The notes beneath the pieces are model-generated. The model was not told the DNA's origin and searched no databases. It saw only the letters and a list, made by a program, of their open reading frames with translations. A stretch of 64,000 nt of DNA from Eutypella sp. D-1 (Eukaryota > Ascomycota > Sordariomycetes > Xylariales > Diatrypaceae), in NCBI GenBank assembly GCA_023313575.1, contig JAJTTP010000010.1, positions 1,550,001 to 1,614,000 on the forward strand, given 5' to 3'. Shown one piece after another: positions 35,738 through 47,944 of the stretch. The position numbers were made by a program, and so were the translations under genes. Each line of letters begins with the position of its first letter. Position 1 is the stretch's first letter.

Positions 35738-37794
35738 ATGTCTGGCGCCGTGTAAGTTCTTTACCCCTCATCGCGATGACAAACATCGATTCTACTGCTT
35801 CTACTACTCTATGGGCTCTCCAACCCCATCACCACTCTTGTTATCGCCATACGCCTCGGCGTCGTTTGTTCCCCAACCCAACCCCATCTATCAAGTCCAC
35901 GTCGTAGTATTTATTTATTTTTATTTTTTTCATGATGCGTTGCTTTCAAATGTCAACAACCTGTGTCACTGAAACCGGCCCCTTCGAGTCCCAGAGCTCG
36001 TATAGCCAACATCGCCAGTTCATTCAGTGGTCCCAGGCGAGCTCTCTTCTCTCTCCTTTCTAGCCTCAGTCTTCGGATTCCCGCCTTCCGGTCCAAGTCA
36101 TGCTAACATCTTCGAAAGCGCTGATCTCGGCCTCATCGGCCTGGCTGTCATGTAAGTCATTCTCCCGACATAGCCTCCCATATCGTCCCCACTCCGGACA
36201 TATACCACTACAGAGACGCTAACTCCGTGTAGGGGTCAGAACTTGATCATGAACATGGCTGACCACGGCTTCACCATCTGCGCCTACAACCGAACCGTCT
36301 CCAAGGTCGACCACTTTTTGGCGAACGAGGCTAAGGGCAAGTCCATCGTCGGTGCTCACTCCAACGAGGAATTCGTCTCCAAGCTCAAGTCCCCCCGTCG
36401 TATCATGCTCCTCGTCCAGGCTGGCAAGGCTGTCGACGACTGGATTGAGGCTCTCCTTCCTCTCCTGGAGAAGGGTGATATCATTATTGACGGAGGTAAC
36501 TCCCACTTCCCCGACTCCAACCGCCGGACCAAGTACCTCTCAAGCAAGGGTATCCGGTTCGTCGGCTCTGGTGTCTCCGGTGGTGAGGAGGGCGCCCGAT
36601 ACGGCCCCTCGATCATGCCCGGCGGAAACGAGGAGGCTTGGCCGTATATCAAGGACATCTTCCAGGGAATTTCTGCCAAGAGCGGCGACGAGCCCTGCTG
36701 TGAGTGGGTTGGCGACGAAGGTGCTGGTCACTACGTCAAGATGGTACACAACGGTATTGAGTATGGTGACATGCAGCTCATCTGTGAGGTATGTCCCCCT
36801 ATTTTAGTTACGCGACGTCGCAGCTAGAGACTAACTTCCTGCTTTTTAGGCCTACGATATCCTGAAGCGCGGCCTCGGCCTGTCCAACAAGGAGATCGGA
36901 GACGTATTCGGCAAGTGGAACAAGGGTGTTCTGGATTCTTTCCTGATCGAAATTACCCGTGATATCATGTACTACAACGACGACGACGGAACTGCCCTGG
37001 TTGAGAAGATCCTTGACCAGGCTGGCCAGAAGGGCACTGGAAAGTGGACCGCCATCAACGCCCTGGACCTGGGCATGCCCGTCACCCTCATCGCGGAGGC
37101 GGTGCTTGCCCGTTGCTTGTCTTCGATCAAGTCAGAGCGTGTCAAGGCCTCGTCTAAGCTCGAGTACGTTGGCCGCTCGACCAAGTTTGAGGGTGACAAG
37201 GAGCAATTCCTTGAGGACCTCGAGCAGGCCCTGTATGCGTCGAAGATTATCTCGTATGCCCAGGGATTCCAACTGATGCAGGAGGTCAGTCTACACCCGC
37301 TCGTAGTGAACGTATTTTTTTGGGTGCTGTGCTAACTTCGAGGATGAAAACAGGCTGCCAAGCTGTACGGATGGAAGCTCAACAAGCCCTCGATTGCTCT
37401 GATGTGGAGAGGTGGCTGCATCATCCGCTCGGTGTTCCTGAAGGACATCACTGCGGCTTACCGAAACAACCCGGATCTCGAGAACCTGCTTTTCGACGAC
37501 TTCTTCAACAAGGCCATCCACAAGGCGCAGCCCGGTTGGAGAGACGTTGTCGCTAAGGCGGCGCTGCTGGGTATCCCGACGCCGGCTTTCTCGACTGCGC
37601 TGTCGTGGTTCGATGGCTACCGCACCAAGGACCTCCCGGCCAACCTTCTCCAGGCCCAGCGTGACTACTTTGGCGCGCACACTTTCCTGATCAAGCCTGA
37701 GTTCGCGACGGAGAAGTACCCTGAGGGCCAGTACCACCACGTCAACTGGACTGGCCGCGGCGGCAACGTCTCCGCGTCAACGTACCAGGCATAA
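35738..37794 (+). CDS. GND1: 6-phosphogluconate dehydrogenase, decarboxylating
   Basis: Five exons (35738-35751, 36119-36151, 36233-36788, 36850-37284, 37354-37794) give 492 residues, the normal length. It oxidises 6-phosphogluconate to ribulose 5-phosphate and CO2 with NADP in the cytosolic pentose phosphate pathway. Visible motifs are [15 protein letters not shown] (Rossmann, GxAxMG), [11 protein letters not shown] for the NADP phosphate, [36 protein letters not shown], and [13 protein letters not shown] with the catalytic Lys and Glu. The C-terminus has RDYFGAHTF and HVNWTGRGG. The first two exons are tiny (14 and 33 bases) and intron 1 is 367 bases, a layout often seen in highly expressed fungal glycolytic-type genes. 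It is not a close paralogue of the 6PGDH-like protein at 11.1 kb. Confidence 0.97.
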
Positions 37795-38668
37795 GTTAAA
37801 AAAAGGGACACACGGATGCAATGACTACTACTGAGTATGAAAGACTAATCGACATAGAGCTTTGCTTTTGAATATGTTCCAAAAAAAATGATACTCCTTT
37901 TCGAATCCATCTTCTCGGGCTGAATGTGACTTCTATTGGCGAACAAATAACATAATCCACCGTAGACAACCTTAAATATAAGAGTACCTAAGTACCTAGG
38001 CTTAGAACTAAATAATCCTCTACCTACGTAAGCTACATACCTACCTAAAACTGCATTATGCATTAATCGGGAGGTTGTTCTTGTACTGCATATAGAGATA
38101 CAACCTAGCCACAATATGTGCTCCACTCCTATTCAGGTGCCACAATTGATAAGTAGGTACTTGGGTACTTCCCTCAGTGTTCCCCATTCTTTTTCTAGCG
38201 CATTTGCCCAACCAGCCAGCCAACAGCCAGCACGAGCCAACCAGTCGACCTAAGAACTTATTAACCTAAGCAAAGCGTCGCGACTCGCGATCATCAATCA
38301 ATCAATCAATTCAACCTCCAACTTTCTGCGCAGCCTCACGATTTAGTCGAGTCGCAATCGCATACAAATTCCATCCTCACGGATGCGCTGACGGCCCCCT
38401 CTCCTATGCGCGATCTACGTAATTATTTTCTAGAAAGTCCTATCAACTCTTCAATTTGCTTTAATAGATCATCATTACGATTGAAAAAAATAGAAGAAGA
38501 AAAAAAGAAAAAGGAAACTCAAAAATATATATGGTATTATCCACCTAATAATATAGGTTACGTACCTAGCTGCTACCCCCCTCTCCCTCCCTCCAGTCTA
38601 CGCCTACGACTACTTAATAGCATTCAAGCATTCACCAATAGAGATTCCGAACATCTCATCACAACACC
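37795..38668. other. Intergenic region upstream of the Ssr4-like gene
   Basis: TACCTA words cluster at 37984-38050. Four tandem ATCA units lie at 38290-38310, and A-rich DNA at 38480-38530. No exon is seen. Confidence 0.6.
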
Positions 38669-41122
38669 ATGTCGGGCATCACTGACCCTAGTCAAGGGGT
38701 TAACAGAGATCTGGTATGTTCCCGTTCTCCGAAGCATTCCTACGTTGGGAAATAGTATATGTGTTGAATATATGTGATGTGGTATATTTGTTGAATACTG
38801 ACTGACCCTCGTGATGAAACTTCAAGCTTCCTCATGTGCACCTGATCTCAACCTATCGCTACACTCTGAAAGCTACGGTCACGCCCCCAGAAGCGACGAA
38901 CTGGTTGATGCAAGCGCCCAAGATTGCTCGCGATACTGCGCCTTTCTTCTGGACCTATCTTGACCGTCCCCAGAATGGTACCATATTCTTGACATGGCAG
39001 CCCTTGCAGGTCCTCGGGACCAACTTCGCCAGCGATGGCTACATTTGGCCCCCCCAGGAGCAATATTTTTCCCAAGAAGTTGGCAATGGAGTGGTACGTA
39101 GCTGAAACCCAATGCTTCACATGTCGCAATCAGGGCGCGAGTCTGGCTAACAGAAACCCCTTTAAGATCCTCGAGATGTACTATCATAAAGCTGGATTTG
39201 CCTACGGCGAACAGATCGCCACCCACTCGCGACGCCGTTTCCGTCTCACCCCTCCCCATCAACCCAATCCGAACGCTACTCAGGTAGATCCAAGCCTGTG
39301 GATTGTGCACTACGGCCCAGTCGACAACAACGAGGCTATCCCCGTCAACATGCTCCCTAGAGATCCTCGGGCGCAGGCCATGATCGATACCCGGGGCTAC
39401 CTACAACGTTGTGGTCAGATCCAGCACAAGGAGTTTATACTTGGCGACCGTGTCAACTGGCCCCAGATACCATGGCCAAGAGAGCCAGCGCGACAGCCTG
39501 TATACGGGGCGAACCGAGGCGTACCCCAATCAATGGCGTATCCTTCTCATCCTCCTACAGCTGGCGGCCCGCCCTCTAAGCGTGCCAGGACCAGTCAAGC
39601 TGCTCAGGTCCCCCCTCCTATGGTGCCTCAACAAGACACCGTCTACGATGATGAAGAGGACATCTCCCGAGGTGATCAGTTCGATTACATGACGGCCCGG
39701 GAGATCAGCCTCGACCGGTACAAGCAGAACCACGAGTGGATGGAGGAGATCCTCTCCTCGCCTTACAGAATGGGTCAAATCAAATTCTCGAATCTTGGTC
39801 TTGGTTTCAAAGGAGAGCTATCCAGACTCACTGACGGCATTTTTGAGGCGCACGCGGAAGACGTCACCGAGGAAAAACAACTCAAAACGGCAGTCGCCCG
39901 CATCGACGCCGACCAAGCCGCCGCGTTCCGCAAGCGAATTTCTAACCATATTGACTCTACAACAGCGGAGATCGAGAAAATGAAGGCGGAACATGCCAAG
40001 AAAATGGCACAGTTCAAGCAGAACTCGCTGATCACGGTTTCCGAAAGGGAACTCCGCTCGGCCGTAGATGGACCGGGCTCGGATACTCTACAGCTGGAAG
40101 GTCGTGTAGATGATAGTGAGGACGGTTCTGCACGCTGGCATTCGAAGCACAACAAGAAGGTTGAAGACATTGTTTCCCAGGTTGAGGCGCACCTAGGTCG
40201 CCGAGCCGAAGTCATCCATGACCTAAGGAGAATACAAGATGGCGGTTACCAGGAGCCCGAACCGGAGCCTGAGCCTGAGCCTGAGCCTGAACCCGAAGCT
40301 GAACCTGAACCTGAGCCGGAGCCTGAGCCGGAGTCTAAAGCTGAGCCAGAACGCGCGTCTGGGTCTACTCCAGTGCCACAAACTGGTGCACCGGCCGGTG
40401 CTCAGCCAACGGGCGAAACAGCCACTGCCAGCAGCGCCATGTCCCGTCAGCCCTCCAACACTGGGTCGCAGAACAGCGGCGTCATGGTGGGAGATTCAGA
40501 CATCGACATGGGCGGGACGGCGGCTGGGCTCCTCGACCAGATACATCCCAGTCATTCGTCACACTCTACGCCAGCTAACAACTTCCCGACGCCCCAGCCC
40601 GCAGCGTCGGCCGTTCAATCTGCTGCTGCCACCCCAGCTGTTCCGAACGTGCCCTCTCCTCAACCAGCACCGCAGCAGACCGAGGAACCTGCGAAGCAAG
40701 GTGAAACAGGTGATGTTGCGATGGAGGGCGCAGATAACAAAACCACGCCTGATCAAGCTACCGGCAGTGAAGACTGGGTTGTCGTGCCCAAGGAAGGCAC
40801 GGCGTCGGAGCCCTCGGGCAATACCCCTGCTGCCAGCGAGCCACCAAAGCCGCAAGCTGTCCCGAGTAGTAAGCAGGCCTCGGCCGCAGCCACGCCCGCG
40901 GCTGGCGGCTCGGCGGCGGGACTGGAAGGGGAGCAGAACGACTTCAGCTCACTGGGTGATCTGGACACGGCGGGCTCCGCCATCGTGGACTTTGGCAACA
41001 CCCCCGGCGCCCTCGGAGAAAGCATGGACCTTAATATGGAGATGGACGAGTCGGCCTTCGGGGACGCTTTCCACGGTGTGGACTCGACCCAGGGCAACAC
41101 CCCCGGAGAGACCAATATCTAG
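38669..41122 (+). CDS. SWI/SNF and RSC chromatin-remodelling complex subunit, Ssr4-like (DUF1750)
   Basis: Three exons (38669-38713, 38827-39093, 39167-41122) give 755 residues. The conserved N-terminal domain (about residues 1-230) shows LPHVHLISTYRY, APKIARDTAPFFWTYLDRP, LTWQPLQVLGTNFASDGYIWP, the segment around EMYYHKAGFAYGEQIATHSRRR, and PSLWIVHYGP, which I recognise as the fungal Ssr4/DUF1750 domain of S. pombe SWI/SNF-RSC. A helical middle part (about 320-510) follows, then a low-complexity tail with an Acidic-Pro (PE)n tract near 40255-40340 and a Ser/Ala/Pro-rich end. The start fits the context CACCATGTC. Introns are 38714-38826 and 39094-39166, the second with a CTAAC branch sequence. 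Family identification is from memory of conserved blocks, so moderately sure. Confidence 0.82.
40255..40340 (+). repeat. Coding Glu-Pro repeat inside the Ssr4-like gene
   Basis: A hexanucleotide-like run of GAGCCT/GAACCT variants encodes about 14 Pro-Glu pairs, with two Ala substitutions. Synonymous drift suggests selection or age rather than a fresh expansion. Confidence 0.85.
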
Positions 41123-43795
41123 TTCTAGGTGCCCCCCCCCCCCCCCCCTCGGGGGAAAACTTTCTGGTCCAAATTTCCGATCTTTAGGAGGGAGGGAAAG
41201 GGGGACGGAGGATTTGGATGGGGATGAATGAGGAGAAACATGGCTTGTTTAATCGTCTGCTCTACACTGTCACAATTGCAATTCATGGCAGGGCTAAATG
41301 AATTTTTTTTTTTTTTAAAGATATCACTTGATATCGCTCTAAAACAGTTGGGTTTGAAAACTACGATGATGCGAATGTTTGTTTGTTGTTGTTGGTAGGT
41401 AGGTATCTAGGCGCAGAATTAATGTCAGAGGAGAGGGGTTGGGTTCTCAGCTTCCCGGATGTGGAGTTTCCACTTGCGCTTTCTCTGCTTAAGTAGGGAG
41501 AACTCTGAGGCCGTCCAGAAGGCGTTTTTGGGGGTGGCAATAAACTCATAATAAAACATCGGCTCCTGTTAGTGCTTTGCTTGTAAGGAAGACCAAGCAG
41601 AGAGAAAAGAAAAAAAAAGGTCCGTTTCAATTCATCTGATGTCGCTTCGGAAAGTCCAAGCCCCAAAAGGGGAAAGAGACTTTCGTTGGTCCTATGTATG
41701 GCGTCCTATGTATGGCGTCCTATATACGTATGATACATACTGTGTAATAACGATGACGAGGCTCTTTCTTTATTTTCAAGTTTCTTTAAAAAGGTTCCTA
41801 CCGGGTCCCAGAGGAGAGTTGGCGCTGCTGCTGCTGCTGCTGTGCCGCCAAGAAACTTCCGACGAGACTTTGCCGGTCTCCAAAAACGGATTCGGATTTC
41901 TCGAAACTTTTTCTCCTCAGACGAGACGTTTCAACTCCGACATCTGCCAGCCAGTCAGCCGCCTATGTATGCATGCATTGCATTCTATCCAGCGTCGTGC
42001 CTTGTTGTAGCCTTTTCTCGTTTCTACCTTTTGTCCGTCCCTTTTCTAACTCAGACGAGTTGCATTCGCAGGTAATGACAAGTGGTTGGGGGTGGTTGCT
42101 AACTACATATGTAGTAGTCAGCGAGGTTGTGACCCAAATCCCAACCCCAACCCCCTGTCCCCCCACGCTTGGACTTGGGACGACGATCCCACGATGGGAC
42201 GAGTTTCAGAAAAGCTCCACCCCCTGTTTCCGCACCCCCTCCCCCTTTCAGCCAGCGTGTCAGAGCCGCATGCAGAGCCCCTCAGCGCCCAGGTAAAGCC
42301 AAGATATCTGTCTATCTAATTGCTCAACACCTGAACACCCATCCACCCTCCCCTGCCCGCCCAGAGCTTTCTGCGATCGGTGGTTTACGTGGGACTTTTT
42401 TGGTGCCTGGTAATGATGAACCCTTATTTTTTGTTTTTCCGGTGCTGTGACCGAAAAGCCACAGGTAAAGAACAGTGGCAGCATTAGGCGTGCTATGGGA
42501 AGTCTTATAACTGACTCTATTCTCGAGATGTTCTTAATGCTATGAAATGAGAGCGGCTCATCTATTCTAGGCTTATTTGACCCGCTAGGTATGCACGCTG
42601 CGAGATCCAATATGATGAGCATGGAGTCAGCCAAGTCGCCCGCGTGCAGCGAAGGACATGGATGGCATGACGTACACATCATGAAAGTGATATCGTCCGC
42701 GGGCTTGTCCTTCGTCGGTAACAGCCCCTCCCGGAATTAAACGACCTCTCGAATCATGTAAAAAAAGTTAGACGTCCAGTCATATGATATCTATGTATAC
42801 ATCTTTTTTTGGTTTGGTTTCCTCCATTCCCATCCCAGCTCTGCGGCACGCCACCGTCGTGGTAATTTTAAAATAGTAGCAATGCCCTACGGGCAAGTTT
42901 GGCCTCTCTTACACGCCATCTCTCCTCACCCGCGGCATGCCGTGACAATCTCTGTCTGAGACGGCGGTAGATCGCCCCCTTAGGGCCCTCCGGGGTGGAG
43001 ACCCGCGTGTTACGCGCGGCGATCAGCCTCACCCGCGCATGTTCCCTAACCCCCCCCCCCCCCGCGTGATACGCAGTAACGTTTTTTTTGTTTTTTGTGA
43101 CGATGCTTTCTCCCCCCCCCCTTGCTGCTGCTACCCAAAGTTGCTTAGCTGCTGCTGACTACGTACGTAGGCCATGGCCAGAGATGTCAGAATATGCATC
43201 ATCCATGTCAATAGAGGTGTGGGGATCGCAAGGAGCCTGGGAGTGTAGGTAAACGGGAAGGCTTGGCTAATATCTCTCATCTCGATATAATCAGGCCCGG
43301 GTGATCCCCTTTTTTTCCCACCTGGCCCTGGCTTTTCAATCCTCAATGCCAAATCCAAGGACAAACCATCGCTTGATTTTCTTTTCGTAGTGGTTAACTT
43401 TTCTTGTTCTTTCTCTTCTTCTTCCCCCTCAACGCTAGTCGTCCATTCATTCTCTGCGTCTCTGTGGGACAACTCTTTACTGCCGGGCAGTGTTTTTTAT
43501 CAATACCTTTTTTATCGTCAAATAATACACGTTCACTTATATACTTTGTATCGCCGTTCTCTTCCAGCTTCTCTGTTTGGTTACAATAAGTACCCGTGCC
43601 CTTAATATCGCAGTGCCGAAGTCCATACACACGCGACACGCCACGGACTAGAAAACGCTCCTTCACAAACCCGTAGATCGATCCGGACTGCGAACCAACT
43701 TTCGTTGAATCGCCACACTTATTCAGTGAGAAGAACCCAGGCAGGGACTACAACACAAGTCAACCATACCGACGAAGGAAAGAAATTAAACAAAA
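41123..43795. other. Intergenic region (2.7 kb)
   Basis: It lies between the 3' end of the Ssr4-like gene and the start of the wall protein. It contains a 17-C run (41132-41148), a 14-C run (43050-43063) and a 10-C run (about 43112-43121). A GC-rich patch at 42930-43080 carries CGCGTGTTACGCG and a partial second copy, CGCGTGATACGC. Frames here have no family features. The last 250 bases are CT-rich and probably the promoter and leader of the next gene. Confidence 0.55.
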
Positions 43796-45524
43796 ATGCG
43801 ATACACGCAACGCATCCTGGCGGCTGCCGCCCTGGCCATCGTGGCCGGTCGCGTCGGCGCCCAAGAGCTGCAGCCTCTTCCCGGCGATGCGGCCGCCTCG
43901 GGTGATCTGGTGCCCGTTGGAGGGGAAGGGGCAGTAGAAGCCACGCCTGCGAGCGAGCCGGCGATGGAGACTGCCGAAGAGCCGGCTGTCGTGGAGGAGA
44001 CTGAGGCGGCTGCCGCGCCCGAGGAGGAGCTCCCCAGTGTGGAGACCGTAAGTTTATGGGGCCCTTCCCCTCTCTCTTTTCCCTTGAGGCCTCTTCCCAC
44101 GGAATGGAGAGTTCTGATCCTCGAAACTGCAAAATATGGGGGCGAAAGCGGAGGCTAACCATGAAACCCCACAGTCTGCCGCAGTTGACGAGGCCCCGGC
44201 GGAGACCGCGTCGTCCCCGGCAGAGGAGGTGGCCGCTCCCAGCGAGGAAGCGGGGTATCCGGTAGTGGCGCCTCCCGAAGAGGTGGCGATGACCTCGGAA
44301 GCTGCCGAGGAAGAACTAGTACACGAGACGGCCTCCGCGGCTCCCACAGAAGAAGTCGCGATGACCTCAGAGGCTGCTGAAGAGGAGCTGGTACACGAAA
44401 CAGCTTCTGCGGCTCCGCCGGAGGAGGTTGCCATGACCTCGGAGGTTGTTCACGAAACTGCCTCAGCACCAGCTGAGGAGGAACTAGTACACGAAACGGT
44501 CTCTGCGGCGCCGACAGAGGAAGTCGCCATGACCTCGGAGGTGGTACACGAAACCGCCTCGATGCCAGCCGAGGGCGCCGTCCATGAAGCGACCTCCGCT
44601 GCTGAGGGCTACCCGGTAGCATCGGCGCCGCCCGCTGGGCACGAGATAGTCACTGAGAGCGAAGCCGCGGGATACCCAGTAGCGTCTTCGGCGCCCCCCG
44701 CGGAAGAGGTTGTCACGCATAGCGAAGCGGTAGAGTATCCGGTCGCGTCGTCCGCGCCCCCTGCCGAAGGCGAAATCGCCACGCACAGTGAAGCGGCAGG
44801 ATATCCCGTCGCTTCATCCGCACCACCCGCGGAAGGAGAAATCGTTACGCACAGCGAGGCGGCAGGGTACCCGGTGGCCTCGTCGGCTCCCCCGGCAGAG
44901 GGAGAGGAGCTGGTCACGCACAGCGAAGCTGCGGGTTATCCGGTGGCGTCGGAGGCGCCGGTCAGCGAGACCGGTGTTGTCCATGAAACGACAGCCGTGG
45001 AGGGCGAGGTCCCAGCGGAGACCGCTTCCGAGACTTACAACACCCCCATCCACAAGGGCGGCGCCCAGAACACGGTCCCGCCGTACCCCATTGAAAGCGG
45101 CGGCGCCGGTGCCGGTGACGGTTCTGCCGGTGCCACTGGCGAGCCCATGGTCCTCCCCGGCACCGCTGTCCAGTCCGGCTCGATGCTTACCAGCGTTCTG
45201 TCCGCTGCCCCTAGCGCCGGGTTCGGTGGTGGTGCCGGCTCCGGCTCAGGTGCTGGTGCTGGCTCTGGTGCTGGCTCTGGCTCTGGCTCTGGCTCTGGTT
45301 CTGGTTCAGGAGCTGGAGGTGGTGCCGAAGCCGGTACTGGTCTTGTTGGAACTGGCGGTGTCGGTGCCGGTTCTGGTGCCGGGGCTGGCGCTGGTGCCGC
45401 GCCCACTGGCCAGCCCAGCCAGGTACCCGTCACAGGTGCTGCACCGCAGGCCATTGGCCTACCCTCCCTCACGGTTGGTCTCGCGATTGGCGGGCTAACG
45501 TGCCTGGGCTGGTTCATGATGTAG
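43796..45524 (+). CDS. Secreted, probably GPI-anchored repeat-rich cell-wall protein
   Basis: Two exons (43796-44047, 44175-45524; intron 44048-44174) give 533 residues. A signal peptide of about 22 residues (basic start, then AAAALAIVAG, cleavage near GAQE) is followed by an acidic, Glu/Ala/Pro-rich body. Two tandem repeat families are present: about four units built on EEVAMTSE...LVHETASAAP, and about six units built on GYPVASSAPPAEGE..THSEAA. Then comes a Gly/Ser/Ala tract, and the C-terminus is hydrophobic (SLTVGLAIGGLTCLGWFMM) after a small-residue region, as for GPI attachment. No enzyme domain is visible. It is likely a surface or matrix protein; sequence-specific function unknown. There is no Cys apart from one in the C-terminal hydrophobic segment, so a hydrophobin- or CFEM-type fold is excluded. 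Confidence 0.85.
44250..44960 (+). repeat. Coding tandem repeats of the wall protein gene
   Basis: Two adjacent families of 60-78-base degenerate units are seen, one at about 44275-44580 (EVAMTSE type) and one at about 44610-44955 (GYPVAS type). Unit number is likely to vary between strains. Confidence 0.8.
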
Positions 45525-46539
45525 ACGTGGGGTTTGCATAGCGCTTCAGATGCGCGTTCGCCTCACGGAACTATGTATTTTTGTTATCTATATGGGCTGG
45601 TTCGATAATCAGGATGGCAAGGGGGGAGGGGTGGGAAGGGTCACGAAGCGCGGTCGGTGTTGGGTTTAATTTCTTTTCTTCACGAGTTACAGACAGATAT
45701 ATACCGCTGCGGTGCCCGCTCCCCGGAAAGCGGCGAACGAGCGCTGGGAGGCTCGGTAATATAGAAATATACGTGAGCTAGCTAGCTAGCTGTGTTTTAT
45801 GACGATATCTATCTACGCCCATAATTCACTCCCTTTCGTGAATGAATGTCATTGTTTTGTGCTGTGCTGGACAATGGTGGACGACGAAAAATTCCTGTCT
45901 GATTTTGAGGCCAGTACAATATGTCGATGCATACATGACAGTGCCTATCTCAACCGAGATCACCGGGGCCCACCACTCAATCAGACCCAAGTAAGAGAGG
46001 CCAAAAAGGAAGTGGTCGAAGCTGTACTTATCAATCCGTGTACTTGTATATGCTATCAGGGATGTGCTTGGGCACTAGATGAATTGGAGGACTCGCCGTT
46101 GGAGCCTCTCAACCCGCACACTGGACTAAGATAATGAACATGATCATGTCAAGCATGTCTAATCACCCAACACTTGTGCTTGTGTTAAAATTCTGTTGCC
46201 AACTACCTAGTTACCCACCACTCCTTACACCCAAGTCCTGCCATATTTCAATCCGTGTGAAACCAACAGTCCGTTCCACATCCCTAAGATCGGGGTTAAC
46301 GTTAGGCACACCCCGGTCCGACGATCTCTACCGAATCCTTCCCGCGCCCCGGATTCCGAAACACGCCCCGTCGCACACCCGGCCAACCCGCTCTCGTCCC
46401 CGTTCATGCTTACCGCTAGAGAGTCATTTGCTAGAACCGGCGGCTAATTTGTAGTATTTGCTGCCGATACTACTATGTAGCATTGGGGAGAATTCGGCAG
46501 AACATCTCTATCCTTGTCTTCCGCCTCTTCATCCGTGAG

Positions 46540-46911
46540 ATGAACGAGGTTTATCAAGCACCATCATCAAATGCGACTAGGCCAAGTGTCCCTATGTCTA
46601 GCGCTTGTTATTGTAACCCTATATACTGGCTAGTTTGTAGGGGATGGTATCATTTCACTTCAGCGTCTATTAATTGCGCTGCGGCCGTGGCGTATACACC
46701 TGGGTCGGAGGACCTAGATCACTTGATTCGTAGTGCTGAGAGTGTACAATTGTACAGAATCCCTGGCCTCACGATTGAAGCGACAGACTTTGCAGACCTA
46801 TCATATTCTGAGGCATGGATCGATGATCACGCCAGGGTGGAAGTTGTATGGCACAAGACAGAAATAGAGCAAGCATCTATGCCTCCATTAGTTACAATCT
46901 CAGTGGTATAG
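46540..46911 (+). CDS. Hypothetical 123-aa frame
   Basis: This is the ATG-started part of a longer frame that otherwise opens with TTG. The composition is globular-like: Cys and aromatic residues in the first half, acidic residues in the second. No motif, signal or membrane segment is recognised. It may be a lone exon of a larger unseen gene or chance. Confidence 0.2.
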   Translation: MNEVYQAPSSNATRPSVPMSSACYCNPIYWLVCRGWYHFTSASINCAAAVAYTPGSEDLDHLIRSAESVQLYRIPGLTIEATDFADLSYSEAWIDDHARVEVVWHKTEIEQASMPPLVTISVV

Positions 46912-47082
46912 AGACAGGATTCACAGTACATGGTTGGCTGTAATAGGATGTATCGGCATCAAAGAATTTGAGCAACCTCAGATCTGCTGGCATATTGCTA
47001 CCACGTGCATCCCACCAGGTCTACAACATCTGGAGCCTCCACCGAAAAGCAAACGCTCAATGCATACTTGAAATGCTGAGCA

Positions 47083-47349
47083 TTATTCCACCTTGACGTA
47101 GTCATCGGTCATATCCTTGTCTTCGCGGTGTTCGTCTTTCTTTTCCGACTTCTCGTCATCCTGTATCTCGATTCTTACCTCCAGCTCGCCCGTCACTTTC
47201 GACATCTGGTCAGTCCAGTACGTCCAGTATCGTGCCTCTGTCCAGAGGACCAGAAATAATAGGCTAGTCGCCCATATATAGGCGAGGAATAGCAGCTCGG
47301 CGATGCCAGAGTCGCGGACCTCGGCTGGCTCATCACTGAGTGGTGGCAT
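47083..47349 (-). CDS. Possible small single-pass membrane protein, 88 aa
   Basis: This ATG-started frame has one hydrophobic helix (IAELLFLAYIWATSLLFLVLW, about residues 16-37) followed by a highly charged tail rich in Lys, Glu and Asp and ending DDYVKVE. The clean division into helix and charged tail is more gene-like than the other short frames here. No family is recognised. Confidence 0.35.
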   Translation of the reverse strand: MPPLSDEPAEVRDSGIAELLFLAYIWATSLLFLVLWTEARYWTYWTDQMSKVTGELEVRIEIQDDEKSEKKDEHREDKDMTDDYVKVE

Positions 47350-47944
47350 GTCCTGTAGTTTAAGATCACGAGATGACTAGGTCTCTTATATGCGTGATCA
47401 TATAAGTCTTGGACCATTACATGTGGGAGGCTATGGAGAGTGAAACCCACGTAGAGTGCACTCCGCTTAAATACTTAAAGACTAATTGTAGAAGCTCCGA
47501 GGCCCGGAAGACTACGACCAAGTCTTCATTCGTCACTCAGACTTGATACTACTGCCCTTGACACTCGATCATGGTGCGAATGTGGATTGACTCACAACAG
47601 CTGCGAGTAGCTGTGTGACCTTACAGAGAGCATCAGTTATAGCAATAGAGGGTCAGGAAAAAAGCATGCTTCTAGGCAATCAATAAATAGGGGGGCTTGA
47701 AAGGAAGAGCCAACTAACACTGTGGAAATAGGGATACTGCGATAAGATAAGAGCTTTATGGAACTAATAGTACTAGTTATACTTTATCGATAGCTTCTCA
47801 TGGGTTCCATTATCAAGCTCCGGGCAAACTTTCCTTCCAGTGATGCACCTAAACATATATTTTTCTGCCCAAACGGCCATAATACGTTGAAGATTTCGCC
47901 AAAATCATCGATACGAGGCATTCAGACATTTGATCCAGGCGTTG

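Larger units (their letters stand above)
45525..47944. other. Gene-poor region with two small possible genes
   Basis: Apart from the two small frames listed separately, nothing is convincing. A CTAG repeat (GCTAGCTAGCTAGC, 45776-45790) is present. A 111-codon frame at 45799-46134 has no partner exons or family features. Confidence 0.5.

Noticed and set aside
40239..41231. 330-codon alternative frame within the Ssr4-like gene
   Set aside because: Out-of-frame reading of the Pro-Glu repeat and Ser/Pro tail; it lacks the conserved domain and a plausible start.
45799..46134. 111-codon frame
   Set aside because: No family features, weak composition, no matching splice partners; left as intergenic.
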